Shown piece after piece: positions 55,074 to 64,000 of a stretch of 64,000 nt of DNA; position 1 is the first letter of the stretch; every line of letters begins with the position of its first letter. The stretch is taken from NCBI RefSeq assembly GCF_016811995.1, contig NZ_CP069159.1, forward strand, positions 4,092,001 through 4,156,000, in the 5' to 3' direction. A program made the position numbers and the translations under genes. Source of the DNA: Citrobacter sp. R56. Lineage in GTDB: Bacteria > Pseudomonadota > Gammaproteobacteria > Enterobacterales > Enterobacteriaceae. The notes beneath the pieces were generated by a model that ran no database searches, was not told the origin of the DNA, and saw nothing but the letters and a program-made list of their open reading frames with translations.

Positions 55074-58000
55074 GTGCGCCTGATTATCACTTTTCTGATG
55101 GCCTGGTGCCTCAGCCAGGGGGCGTACGCCGCGACGGCCCCCGACGCCAAACAAATCACCCAGGAACTGGAGCAGGCAAAAGCGGCGAAACCCGCCCAGC
55201 CAGAGGCCGTCGAGGCACTCCAGTCTGCGCTGAACGCGCTTGAGGAACGTAAAGGCTCCCTCGAGCGCGCCCAGCAATACCAGCAAGTCATCGACAATTT
55301 CCCAAAGCTGTCTGCGACATTACGCGCCCAGCTTAATAACCTGCGCGACGAACCACGCAACGTCCCACCGGGGATGTCCACCGAGGCGCTGAACCAGGAG
55401 ATCCTCCAGGTCAGCAGTCAATTGCTGGATAAAAGCCGCCAGGCTCAGCAGGAGCAGGAACGCGCCCGGGAAATTGCCGACTCGCTGAACCAGCTTCCGC
55501 AGCAACAAACCGATGCCCGTCGCCAGTTGAACGATATTGAACGACGACTCGGCACCGTTAGCGGCAACACCCCGCTGAATCAGGCGCAAAATTTTGGCAT
55601 GCAGGCCGAATCCGCCAAACTGAAAGCCCTGGTGGATGAACTCGAGCTGGCGCAGCTTTCAGCAAATAATCGTCAGGAACTGGCGCGTATGCGCTCTGAA
55701 CTGGCGGAAAAGCAGAGCCAACAGCTTGACGCTTATCTGCAAGCCTTACGCAATCAATTAAACAGCCAGCGCCAACGCGAAGCCGAACGCGCGCTGGAGA
55801 GTACCGAACTGCTGGCGGAAAACAGCGATGGTCTGCCCACAGGTATCGTCGATCAGTTCAAAGTAAACCGGGAACTGTCGCAGGCGCTCAACCAGCAAGC
55901 GCAGCGCATGGATCTGGTGGCCTCACAGCAGCGTCAGGCCACCAGTCAGACCCTGCAGGTACGCCAGGCGCTCAATACACTGCGGGAACAGGCACAATGG
56001 CTGGGCGTCTCCAATATGCTTGGCGAAGCGCTACGCGCCCAGGTTTCACGCCTGCCGGAAATGCCCAAACCACAGCAGTTAGATACGGAAATGGCGCAGC
56101 TACGTGTGCACCGTATGCGCTATGAAGACCTGCTCAATAAGCAGCCTCAGCTGCGTCAGATTCATCAGGCTGACGGCAAGCCGCTCACCGCTGAACAAAA
56201 CCGGATTCTGGACGCGCAGCTGCGCACCCAGCGCGAGTTGTTGAATTCCCTGCTACAGGGGGGAGACACGCTGATCCTTGAGTTGACCAAGCTGAAAGTC
56301 TCCAACAGCCAACTGGAAGATGCGCTCAAAGAGGTCAACGAAGCGACGCACCGCTACCTGTTCTGGACTTCCGATGTGAGTCCGATGTCGCTCTCCTGGC
56401 CAATTGAGCTTGTTCAGGATCTACGTCGGCTGATTTCACTGGATACCTTTAACCAACTTGGCAAGGCCAGCATCATGATGCTGACCAGTAAAGAGACGCT
56501 GCTGCCGTTGTTTGGCGCGCTGATCCTGGTCGGTTTTAGTCTTTACTCGCGTAAGCACTTCACCCGCTTTCTGGAACGTTCATCCGCCCGGGTTGGAAAA
56601 GTCACCCAGGATCACTTCTGGCTAACATTACGCACCGTATTCTGGTCAATATTAGTCGCTTCACCGCTTCCGGTGCTGTGGGCCACATTAGGGTTTGGAC
56701 TGCGGGAAGCGTGGCCTTACCCGCTGGCTGTTGCGATAGGCGATGGCGTCACCGCCACCGTCCCCCTGCTGTGGGTGGTGATGATTTGCGCCGCCTTCGC
56801 GCGTCCAAACGGGTTGTTTGTGGCGCACTTTGGCTGGCCACGTCACCGCGTGGCGCGCGCAATGCGCTATTACCTGATGAGTATCGGGTTCATCGTGCCG
56901 CTCATTATGGCGTTGATTATGTTTGATAATCTTAATGACCGGGAGTTCTCCGCCTCATTGGGACGCCTGTGCTTCATGTTAATTTGCGGAGCGCTGGCGA
57001 TAGTGACCCTCAGCCTGAAACGTGCCGGTATCCCGCTGTATCTCGATAAAGAGGGCAGCGGCGAAAACATGGTCAACAGAATGCTGTGGAACCTGCTGAT
57101 GGGCGCGCCGCTGGTCGCGATTTTTGCTGCCGTCGTGGGCTATCTGGCGACCGCGCAAGCATTGCTGGCACGACTGGAAACGTCGGTCGCCATCTGGTTC
57201 TTGCTGCTGGTGATTTATCACGTCATCCGCCGCTGGATGCTGATTCAGCGCCGCCGGTTAGCGTTTGATCGCGCAAAACACCGCCGCGCCGAAATGCTGG
57301 CGCAGCGCGCGCGGGGTGAAGAAGAACAAGCACATTCGACCAGCCTTGAGGGAACCGTGGAGGTCGATGAAAGCGAAGTGGATCTCGACACCATCAGCGC
57401 CCAGTCACTGCGCCTGGTGCGTTCTATTCTGATGCTCATCGCGCTGTTATCGGTCATCGTGCTGTGGTCGGAAATCCATTCCGCCTTTGGCTTCCTTGAG
57501 AACATCTCGCTGTGGGATGTCACGTCCACGGTGCAGGGCGTAGAGAGCCTGGAGCCGATCACACTGGGCGCCGTATTAATTTCGATTCTGGTGTTCATTA
57601 TCACCACCCAGCTGGTCCGTAATTTGCCTGCGCTGCTGGAACTGGCGCTGCTCCAGCATCTGGATTTAACGCCAGGTACAGGCTATGCCATCACCACCAT
57701 TACCAAATATCTGCTGATGCTGATTGGCGGACTGGTCGGTTTCTCAATGATTGGGATTGAGTGGTCAAAATTGCAGTGGCTGGTTGCGGCACTCGGTGTT
57801 GGTCTGGGTTTTGGTTTGCAGGAAATCTTCGCCAACTTTATCTCAGGCCTGATCATTTTGTTCGAAAAGCCGATTCGTATTGGCGATACGGTAACCATTC
57901 GCGACCTGACAGGCAGCGTGACGAAAATCAATACCCGCGCGACCACTATCAGCGACTGGGACCGTAAAGAGATCATCGTGCCTAACAAGGCGTTTATCAC

Positions 58001-58400
58001 CGAACAGTTTATTAACTGGTCGCTATCTGACTCTGTAACGCGCGTGGTGCTGACCATTCCGGCGCCTTCCAGCGCGAACAGCGAAGAGGTCACGCAAATT
58101 CTGCTGACGGCGGCGCAGCGCTGCTCGTTGGTTATCGACAACCCGGCGCCGGAAGTGTTCCTGGTCGATCTCCAGCAAGGGATTCAGATCTTCGAGTTGC
58201 GTATTTATGCCGCAGAGATGGGGCACCGTATGCCGCTGCGTCATGAAATCCACCAGCTCATTCTGGCGGGCTTCCATGAACACGGTATTGATATGCCATT
58301 CCCACCGTTCCAGATGCGCCTGGAAAGTTTGAACGGTACGAGGACAGGTAAAACGCTGACGTCTGCGGGTAAAAAGGGTCGTCCGGCGGGGAGTTTGTAA
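55074..58400 (+). CDS. mscM: Miniconductance mechanosensitive channel MscM (YjeP)
   Basis: MscS-superfamily channel of 1108 residues. The signal peptide ends near GAYA-ATAPD; a periplasmic coiled-coil rich in Gln and Leu covers about 25-470, then about eleven helices. The MscS core (GVGLGFGLQEIFANFISGLIIL, near residue 905) and C-terminal beta domain follow. It opens at small membrane tension in hypo-osmotic shock. The start is GTG at 55074 after AAAGGTAG. psd lies 18 bp upstream, so the two share a transcript. Confidence 0.96.
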   Translation: MRLIITFLMAWCLSQGAYAATAPDAKQITQELEQAKAAKPAQPEAVEALQSALNALEERKGSLERAQQYQQVIDNFPKLSATLRAQLNNLRDEPRNVPPGMSTEALNQEILQVSSQLLDKSRQAQQEQERAREIADSLNQLPQQQTDARRQLNDIERRLGTVSGNTPLNQAQNFGMQAESAKLKALVDELELAQLSANNRQELARMRSELAEKQSQQLDAYLQALRNQLNSQRQREAERALESTELLAENSDGLPTGIVDQFKVNRELSQALNQQAQRMDLVASQQRQATSQTLQVRQALNTLREQAQWLGVSNMLGEALRAQVSRLPEMPKPQQLDTEMAQLRVHRMRYEDLLNKQPQLRQIHQADGKPLTAEQNRILDAQLRTQRELLNSLLQGGDTLILELTKLKVSNSQLEDALKEVNEATHRYLFWTSDVSPMSLSWPIELVQDLRRLISLDTFNQLGKASIMMLTSKETLLPLFGALILVGFSLYSRKHFTRFLERSSARVGKVTQDHFWLTLRTVFWSILVASPLPVLWATLGFGLREAWPYPLAVAIGDGVTATVPLLWVVMICAAFARPNGLFVAHFGWPRHRVARAMRYYLMSIGFIVPLIMALIMFDNLNDREFSASLGRLCFMLICGALAIVTLSLKRAGIPLYLDKEGSGENMVNRMLWNLLMGAPLVAIFAAVVGYLATAQALLARLETSVAIWFLLLVIYHVIRRWMLIQRRRLAFDRAKHRRAEMLAQRARGEEEQAHSTSLEGTVEVDESEVDLDTISAQSLRLVRSILMLIALLSVIVLWSEIHSAFGFLENISLWDVTSTVQGVESLEPITLGAVLISILVFIITTQLVRNLPALLELALLQHLDLTPGTGYAITTITKYLLMLIGGLVGFSMIGIEWSKLQWLVAALGVGLGFGLQEIFANFISGLIILFEKPIRIGDTVTIRDLTGSVTKINTRATTISDWDRKEIIVPNKAFITEQFINWSLSDSVTRVVLTIPAPSSANSEEVTQILLTAAQRCSLVIDNPAPEVFLVDLQQGIQIFELRIYAAEMGHRMPLRHEIHQLILAGFHEHGIDMPFPPFQMRLESLNGTRTGKTLTSAGKKGRPAGSL

Positions 58401-58409
58401 GCGTTAAAA

Positions 58410-58440
58410 ATGCCGGGCGACACTAGTGCTGGCCCGGCAT
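58410..58440. repeat. REP-like palindrome after mscM
   Basis: ATGCCGGGC and GCCCGGCAT form a 9-bp stem around a 13-base loop. It lies between the converging mscM and yjeM genes. Confidence 0.75.
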
Positions 58441-58445
58441 CCCTA

Positions 58446-59948
58446 TTACTCCGTCACCCACTGCGGCAGTTTTTCCATCCGACGGGTGTAGTTCTGGTAA
58501 ATCATCATCGCCAGTAACGAGAAGAACACCGGACCGCCTGTCATCCATAAGGCGCTATTCCAGTCCCCTGCTTCAATCACTGGCTGAATGATGGTGAACA
58601 CATTGGCAAACGCCACCACCAGCACAACCGTCCCGGTTGCCAGTAGTGTAGAAACCTTCGTTTTGAAGATCACAAACGGTCGTTCCAGCCCCTCACGAAA
58701 CTTGAAGAAGGGAAACGCCAGCGCGAGGAACAGATACGGCAGCGTCATCGATACGTTGGCCATCAGCGTCAGTTTGTTATAAAACGCCGATGCGGTATCA
58801 CCGCCAAAAGAGACCAGCAGAATAAACAGGCTGACCAACAGACACTGCGCCCACATCGCATTGGCGGGCATCCCTGTCGAATTCAATTTCGTGACGGACG
58901 CAGGCCACAGCGCTTTCGGCGTCCCCTGAATAATCGCTTTCAGCGGTGAATAGCTCAATGTGAAGAAGGCGCCGGTATAGGCAAGAAACATCGAGAGCCC
59001 GGTAATGCGGGCAAACCAGACGCCCAGGGTCATTGCCGCCTCCGGTGAGAGATGCAGCGCATTGCCCAGCGTCATCCCCAGGCTTTCCATCAGAATGTAA
59101 GTGATATTGCCGAGGTTCACCGAACCATTACTTAATACCTGCTGCCAGTTCGTACTGGCACCCCACAAAAATATCGCCAGAGAATAGCCGATTGAAATCA
59201 CAATGGCCGCAAAGATAATTCCTTTGGCAAAATTTTTTTCCGGTTTTTCTGTTTTATCGACCAGACCACCAACGGCTTCAATACCGCCGTAAGCGAAAAT
59301 AGCGAAAACAACAAACGACAACATTGCCAGACCGGACTGATATCCAGGATTCGGTGAGGCGACAAAATTAATATCTTGCGCAAAATGCCCACCATTTAAT
59401 AACAAAATAGCGACACTCACCAACAGAAAAACTAAATTAAGGCACATCACGGCAATACCGCCTACTGCGGTAATACGCGCAATTTTGTTAATCCCTCTGG
59501 CGGCAATGCCCGTCACCAGAATCATCCATCCTACGGCGAGCAGCCCAACAACCTGGGTAGGCTCAAGCCCGGCAAACTGCCAGTGCTGCGTCATGTCTGC
59601 GCCAAACAAGAATGTCGAGAAAGGAACCCAAATTTTAGCTGCGGTACTCACCATCCAGATAATATAGGAGGAGAACCACATAAAGGTACCGATAAATGCG
59701 TAGCGTGGCCCAACGCTATTATTCATCCACGAGTATATTCCACCCTCTTCTTTTCGATAAGCGGAACCCATCTCGGCCATCATTAATGCAAAAGGAATAA
59801 AGAATAAAAGTGCAGAAAAAATATACCACGGGATGGCGCTATACCCCATTAAATAAAAAGCGGAGGGGCTATTTGCGAAACCAAAAACTGACGTAAATAT
59901 CATCAGAATGAGGCCAATCAGGCTCATTTTTTTTATTGTTTGGGGCAT
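58446..59948 (-). CDS. yjeM: APC-family amino-acid/antiporter-type permease YjeM
   Basis: Inner-membrane protein of 500 residues with about twelve to thirteen helices, in the glutamate/GABA-antiporter branch of the APC superfamily. The first helix carries GFANSPSAFYLMGY. The substrate is unknown. The ATG at 59948 follows GAGGAAGA and gives the E. coli length; an earlier in-frame start adds five residues across the ribosome site. Confidence 0.92.
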   Translation of the reverse strand: MPQTIKKMSLIGLILMIFTSVFGFANSPSAFYLMGYSAIPWYIFSALLFFIPFALMMAEMGSAYRKEEGGIYSWMNNSVGPRYAFIGTFMWFSSYIIWMVSTAAKIWVPFSTFLFGADMTQHWQFAGLEPTQVVGLLAVGWMILVTGIAARGINKIARITAVGGIAVMCLNLVFLLVSVAILLLNGGHFAQDINFVASPNPGYQSGLAMLSFVVFAIFAYGGIEAVGGLVDKTEKPEKNFAKGIIFAAIVISIGYSLAIFLWGASTNWQQVLSNGSVNLGNITYILMESLGMTLGNALHLSPEAAMTLGVWFARITGLSMFLAYTGAFFTLSYSPLKAIIQGTPKALWPASVTKLNSTGMPANAMWAQCLLVSLFILLVSFGGDTASAFYNKLTLMANVSMTLPYLFLALAFPFFKFREGLERPFVIFKTKVSTLLATGTVVLVVAFANVFTIIQPVIEAGDWNSALWMTGGPVFFSLLAMMIYQNYTRRMEKLPQWVTE

Positions 59949-60120
59949 TAAAATCTTCCTCACCGGGGAGAACGTTTTTCAAACGCCGCTCACCCATTTG
60001 CGCTGCCCCCTGTAGAGGTCAGCAATACGTAAATCAAAACAGGATTAAGGCCGGAACGATAGCAGATATCCAGAACCAAATTGTGGCTATTAGAGGTAAA
60101 ATGAACGTATAGGCTGCAAA

Positions 60121-60139
60121 GCGGCGATTTAACCGCCGC
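60121..60139 (-). terminator. Terminator-like hairpin after epmA
   Basis: GCGGCG and CGCCGC close a seven-base loop; reading leftward it is followed by TTTGC. It is a weak terminator, 16 bp after the epmA stop. Confidence 0.5.
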
Positions 60140-60154
60140 CTTGCAGAAGGGCCG

Positions 60155-61132
60155 TTATGCGCGGTCGACGGTGAAAGCAATCACGTCTGCAAGGCTTTCA
60201 GCCCCTAATGCCAGCATCACCAGACGATCCACACCCAACGCCACACCGGAGCAATCCGGCATACCCACTTTTAAGGCTTCGAGCAAATTCGTGTCGATCG
60301 GCTGCTGCGGCAGGCCGCGCGCCGCACGCTTACGGTTGTCTTGTTCAAAGCGTTGCTGCTGTTCGCGAGCGTCCGTCAACTCATGGAAACCATTCGCCAG
60401 CTCAATACCTTTGAAATACACCTCAAAACGTTCAGCCACGCGATGATCTTCAGTGCTGATTTGCGCCAGAGATGCCTGACTTGCCGGGAAATGGTACACA
60501 AACGTGGGCTTATCTTTACCAATATGCGGCTCGACGCCCATGGCAAACAGCAGTTGCAGCAACGTGTCCCTGTCTTCTTCTGTATCCGCGATATTGCTTA
60601 AATCCAGTTTGGCCGCGACTTCACGCAACTGGGTTTTATCTGCTGACAGCGGGTCAATTTCGAGATGGCGTTGAAACGCCTGCTGGTAAGAGAGGCTTTC
60701 TGCGGGCTGGCAATCGAGCACCTGTTGCAGCAGGTCATCCACTTCATTCATCAGGCGGTACATATCGTAGTGAGGACGATACCACTCAAGCATGGTGAAT
60801 TCCGGGTTATGGTGCCGCCCCATCTCTTCATTACGAAAACTACGGCATAGCTGAAAGACCGGACCGCATCCCGCCACCAGCAGGCGTTTCATGTGGTATT
60901 CCGGGCTGGTCATCAGGTAGAGGTTCATCCCCTGCGAATGACCAGGTCCAACGAAACGCGTCTCAAACGGGAACAAATGAATGTCTGTTACCGTCGCCTG
61001 ACTCATGCAAGGCGTCTCAACCTCAAGCACTCCGCGATCGGCAAAGAAACGACGAATTTCCGTCATAATTGCCGCACGTTTCAACAGATTGGGGATGGAC
61101 GCGCTCGGCTGCCAGGTGGCCGTTTCGCTCAT
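60155..61132 (-). CDS. epmA: Elongation factor P-(R)-beta-lysine ligase EpmA
   Basis: Paralogue of class II lysyl-tRNA synthetase without its N-terminal anticodon domain, 325 residues. It attaches beta-lysine (made by EpmB) to a lysine of elongation factor P, needed for rescue at polyproline stretches. Class II motifs are present: motif 2 [20 protein letters not shown] and motif 3 [14 protein letters not shown]. The ATG at 61132 follows GGAGAAAG. It diverges from frdA across 322 bp. epmB and efp are not in the window. Confidence 0.97.
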   Translation of the reverse strand: MSETATWQPSASIPNLLKRAAIMTEIRRFFADRGVLEVETPCMSQATVTDIHLFPFETRFVGPGHSQGMNLYLMTSPEYHMKRLLVAGCGPVFQLCRSFRNEEMGRHHNPEFTMLEWYRPHYDMYRLMNEVDDLLQQVLDCQPAESLSYQQAFQRHLEIDPLSADKTQLREVAAKLDLSNIADTEEDRDTLLQLLFAMGVEPHIGKDKPTFVYHFPASQASLAQISTEDHRVAERFEVYFKGIELANGFHELTDAREQQQRFEQDNRKRAARGLPQQPIDTNLLEALKVGMPDCSGVALGVDRLVMLALGAESLADVIAFTVDRA

Positions 61133-61454
61133 GGTTCTTTCTCCGATATATGACAAGGGCACGAAGTCTACTCGTAACCTGTCAGGGAGACAAATTTAGT
61201 GCGGGAGCGCCTTATGTGGAATCGAGGGTTAAAAAACTGAAGATGGGTGCTTTAGTAATTAAATTAATCAGAATCAATGATAATTAGCGCCACTGATACG
61301 CTAAAAAAATCGAACACGTCAAATTTCCCTTCTATACCTGCGACTATACTACTGTACCTATAAAGGAGCAGTGGAATCGCATTCGCCATCCGCATATATC
61401 AGAGACTAAACTGACTGCGTGGTGGGCGAAATAACAACAATCTGGAGGAATGTC
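61133..61454. other. 322-bp divergent gap between epmA and frdA
   Basis: Contains the fumarate reductase promoter with its FNR site, a NarL heptamer (TACCTAT, 61355-61361) and the long frdA leader. The epmA side shows no clear promoter hexamers. No RNA gene is supported. Confidence 0.6.
61309..61350 (+). promoter_or_regulatory. frdABCD promoter with FNR site
   Basis: ATCGA-N4-GTCAA at 61309-61322 is a degenerate FNR dyad, in the same position as the E. coli frd site. The -10 TATACT is at 61345-61350. With a start near 61357, the FNR centre is at about -41.5, as required for class II activation without oxygen. Confidence 0.8.
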
Positions 61455-63245
61455 GTGCAAACCTTTCAAGCCGATCTTGCCATTATAGGCGCCGGTGGCG
61501 CGGGATTACGTGCTGCAATTGCTGCCGCACAAGCAAATCCCAACGCTAAAATCGCACTGATCTCAAAAGTGTACCCAATGCGCAGCCATACCGTTGCTGC
61601 CGAAGGTGGCTCTGCTGCTGTCGCGCAGGATCATGACAGCTTTGACTACCATTTTCACGATACGGTAGCGGGCGGAGACTGGCTGTGTGAGCAGGATGTC
61701 GTGGACTACTTTGTTCACCACTGCCCAACTGAAATGACGCAACTGGAGCAATGGGGTTGCCCGTGGAGTCGTCGTGAAGACGGAAGCGTCAACGTACGTC
61801 GCTTCGGCGGGATGAAAATTGAGCGTACCTGGTTCGCCGCGGATAAAACCGGCTTCCATATGCTCCACACCCTGTTCCAGACTTCCCTGCAGTTCCCACA
61901 AATTCAGCGTTTTGACGAACACTTCGTTCTGGACATCCTGGTAGACGACGGCCATGCCCGTGGTCTGGTCGCGATGAACATGATGGAAGGCACGCTGATG
62001 CAAATCCGTGCTAACGCGGTGGTGATGGCAACGGGCGGCGCTGGCCGTGTATACCGTTACAACACCAACGGCGGCATCGTAACCGGTGACGGTATGGGCA
62101 TGGCGCTGAGCCACGGCGTTCCGCTGCGTGATATGGAGTTCGTTCAGTATCACCCGACCGGTCTGCCAGGCTCTGGTATCCTGATGACAGAAGGTTGCCG
62201 TGGTGAAGGCGGTATTCTGGTCAACAAAAACGGCTACCGTTATCTGCAAGACTACGGCATGGGTCCGGAAACCCCGCTGGGTGAGCCGAAGAACAAATAC
62301 ATGGAACTGGGTCCGCGCGACAAAGTTTCTCAGGCGTTCTGGCACGAATGGCGTAAAGGCAACACCATCTCCACTCCGCGTGGCGATGTGGTTCACCTCG
62401 ACCTGCGTCACCTCGGCGAGAAAAAACTGCTCGAACGTTTACCGTTCATCTGCGAACTGGCAAAAGCCTATGTTGGCGTCGATCCGGTTAAAGAGCCAAT
62501 TCCGGTTCGTCCGACCGCGCACTACACCATGGGTGGTATCGAAACCGATCAAAACTGCGAAAGCCGCATCAAAGGTCTGTTTGCCGTTGGCGAATGTTCC
62601 TCTGTGGGTCTGCATGGCGCCAACCGTCTGGGCTCTAACTCTCTGGCTGAACTGGTGGTCTTTGGCCGTCTGGCTGGTGAGCAAGCGATGGAACGTGCTT
62701 CTACGGCAGGTACCGCCAACAGCGCCGCGCTTGATGCGCAGGTTGCAGGCGTTGAACAGCGTCTGAAAGCTCTGGTGAACCAGGAAGGTAACGAAAACTG
62801 GTCGAAGATCCGTGATGAAATGGGTCTGTCCATGGAAGAAGGTTGCGGTATCTACCGTACGCCAGAACTCATGCAGAAAACGGTTGATAAGTTGGCTGAA
62901 CTGCAGGAACGCTTCAAGCGCGTGCGTATTACCGACACCTCCAGCGTCTTCAATACCGACCTGCTGTATACCATCGAACTGGGCCACGGTCTGAATGTTG
63001 CTGAATGTATGGCGCACTCCGCTCTGGCGCGTAAAGAATCGCGCGGCGCGCATCAGCGTCTGGACGAAGGTTGCACCGAGCGTGACGACGTCAACTTCCT
63101 CAAACACACCCTCGCCTTCCGCGATGCTGATGGCACCACTCGCCTGGACTACAGCGACGTGAAAATCACCACTCTGCCGCCAGCGAAACGTGTCTATGGT
63201 GGCGAAGCGGAAGCAGCCGATAAGAAGGAGAAGGCGAATGGCTGA
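61455..63245 (+). CDS. frdA: Fumarate reductase flavoprotein subunit FrdA
   Basis: Catalytic subunit, 596 residues, reducing fumarate to succinate at a covalently bound FAD, on the cytoplasmic face of the FrdCD anchor. GAGGAGLRA (residues 12-20) binds FAD and His45 in SHTVAAEGG is the covalent site. HPTG (about residue 232) and the [10 protein letters not shown] region form the active site. The start is GTG at 61455 after GGAGGAA; the ATG-free upstream frame is rejected. The C-terminal tail is six residues shorter than in E. coli. It overlaps frdB by 8 bp. Confidence 0.98.
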   Translation: MQTFQADLAIIGAGGAGLRAAIAAAQANPNAKIALISKVYPMRSHTVAAEGGSAAVAQDHDSFDYHFHDTVAGGDWLCEQDVVDYFVHHCPTEMTQLEQWGCPWSRREDGSVNVRRFGGMKIERTWFAADKTGFHMLHTLFQTSLQFPQIQRFDEHFVLDILVDDGHARGLVAMNMMEGTLMQIRANAVVMATGGAGRVYRYNTNGGIVTGDGMGMALSHGVPLRDMEFVQYHPTGLPGSGILMTEGCRGEGGILVNKNGYRYLQDYGMGPETPLGEPKNKYMELGPRDKVSQAFWHEWRKGNTISTPRGDVVHLDLRHLGEKKLLERLPFICELAKAYVGVDPVKEPIPVRPTAHYTMGGIETDQNCESRIKGLFAVGECSSVGLHGANRLGSNSLAELVVFGRLAGEQAMERASTAGTANSAALDAQVAGVEQRLKALVNQEGNENWSKIRDEMGLSMEEGCGIYRTPELMQKTVDKLAELQERFKRVRITDTSSVFNTDLLYTIELGHGLNVAECMAHSALARKESRGAHQRLDEGCTERDDVNFLKHTLAFRDADGTTRLDYSDVKITTLPPAKRVYGGEAEAADKKEKANG

Positions 63246-63972
63246 GATGAAAAATCTGAAAGTTGAGGTGGTGCGCTATAACCCGGAAGTGGATACCGCG
63301 CCGCACAGTGCTTTCTATGATGTACCTTATGATGAAACAACGTCGCTGCTGGATGCGCTGGGCTACATCAAAGATAACCTGGCACCAGACCTGAGCTACC
63401 GCTGGTCTTGCCGTATGGCGATCTGTGGCTCTTGCGGCATGATGGTCAACAACGTACCAAAACTGGCGTGCAAAACCTTCCTGCGTGAATACACCAACGG
63501 CATGAAGGTTGAAGCGCTGGGCAACTTCCCGATTGAGCGCGATCTGGTCGTCGACATGACGCACTTTATCGAAAGCCTGGAAGCCATCAAACCGTACATC
63601 ATCGGTAACCCGCGCACACCGGATCAGGGTCCTAATACCCAGACTCCGGCGCAAATGGCGAAGTATCACCAGTTCTCCGGTTGCATCAACTGTGGTCTGT
63701 GTTACGCCGCGTGCCCGCAGTTCGGCCTGAACCCTGAGTTCATCGGTCCGGCGGCGATTACGCTGGCGCATCGTTACAACGAAGATAGCCGTGACCACGG
63801 TAAGAAGGAGCGTATGGCTCAGTTGAATAGCCCGAACGGCGTTTGGTCCTGTACTTTCGTGGGCTACTGCTCCGAAGTCTGTCCGAAACACGTCGATCCG
63901 GCTGCGGCCATCCAGCAGGGTAAAGTAGAAAGTTCGAAAGACTTTCTTATCGCGACCCTGAAACCACGCTAA
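63238..63972 (+). CDS. frdB: Fumarate reductase iron-sulfur subunit FrdB
   Basis: Carries electrons from menaquinol at FrdCD to FrdA; 244 residues. The N-terminal ferredoxin domain holds the [2Fe-2S] cysteines ([13 protein letters not shown] and a later CK). The C-terminal domain holds the [4Fe-4S] and [3Fe-4S] cysteines in [12 protein letters not shown] and [11 protein letters not shown]. The ATG at 63238 overlaps the end of frdA and follows AAGGAGAAGG. Confidence 0.98.
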   Translation: MAEMKNLKVEVVRYNPEVDTAPHSAFYDVPYDETTSLLDALGYIKDNLAPDLSYRWSCRMAICGSCGMMVNNVPKLACKTFLREYTNGMKVEALGNFPIERDLVVDMTHFIESLEAIKPYIIGNPRTPDQGPNTQTPAQMAKYHQFSGCINCGLCYAACPQFGLNPEFIGPAAITLAHRYNEDSRDHGKKERMAQLNSPNGVWSCTFVGYCSEVCPKHVDPAAAIQQGKVESSKDFLIATLKPR

Positions 63973-63982
63973 GGAGTGCAAC

Positions 63983-64000
63983 ATGACGACTAAACGCAAA
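63983..64000 (+). CDS. frdC: Fumarate reductase membrane subunit FrdC (first six codons)
   Basis: ATG at 63983, 10 bp after the frdB stop and following AAGGAG. The six codons read MTTKRK, the start of enterobacterial FrdC; the gene runs off the right edge. Confidence 0.9.

Noticed and set aside
55074-58400. Frameshift or fusion in the very long mscM frame
   Set aside because: The length of 1108 residues equals that of the E. coli family member within one residue, with domains in the normal order.

Overview
The window is a stretch of enterobacterial chromosome. Almost every protein can be recognised as a close relative of an Escherichia coli K-12 or Salmonella gene. Gene order follows the E. 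coli segment from ytfR to frdC, read in the opposite direction along the map. The organism is therefore in the Enterobacteriaceae, close to Escherichia, Salmonella and Citrobacter. A Citrobacter-like genome is my best guess, because several E. coli cassettes are missing and some genes absent from that part of E. coli are present; this is inference. REP/BIME palindromes in many intergenic gaps fit the same group.

Layout. 1-1641: start of a galactofuranose ABC importer (ytfR, ytfQ, leftward). 1950-2927: ppa and ytfP, back to back. 2930-8439: tamB-tamA (outer-membrane translocation and assembly module). 8655-14892: msrA, paeA (ytfL), ytfK, ytfJ, cysQ, cpdB. 14996-16314: divergent qorR and qorB. 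16396-19900: an accessory block with an AraC-type regulator, ytfF and a chemoreceptor. 20146-24120: ytfE, cycA, fklB, ytfB. 24163-25095: a second EamA transporter. 25237-26674: ribosomal operon rpsF-priB-rpsR-rplI. 26844-30111: a TSUP permease and three small DUF1471 proteins (yjfY, bsmA, yjfN) around yjfP. The ula ascorbate genes that lie here in E. coli are absent. 30170-34098: aidB, yjfC, yjfM, yjfL. 34458-38191: the nsrR-rnr-rlmB operon. 38419-40017: purA, yjeT. 40096-50374: the long leftward superoperon nnr-tsaE-amiB-mutL-miaA-hfq-hflX-hflK-hflC. 50373-51512: queG. 51514-51762: a cluster of DnaA boxes matching the location of datA. 51782-52079: three tandem tRNA-Gly genes. 52287-58400: orn, rsgA, psd, mscM. 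58446-61132: yjeM, epmA. 61309-64000: the fumarate reductase promoter and frdAB, with the first codons of frdC.

How the genes work together. Several sets are coherent. nsrR (nitric oxide sensor) and one of its best operators, in front of ytfE, lie in the same window. psd-mscM and tamA-tamB are envelope pairs. frdABC serves anaerobic respiration under an FNR site placed at about -41.5. The hfq superoperon combines translation fidelity (miaA, tsaE), mismatch repair, cell-wall splitting and FtsH control.

I found no clear new multi-gene system. The observations most worth a second look are regulatory or structural: a sigma-28 promoter driving a chemoreceptor whose last codons lie inside a REP element, the datA locus, a GalR-like operator at ytfQ, a palindrome between qorR and qorB, and the scars where ula, yjfIJK and chpBIK-type cassettes are missing.
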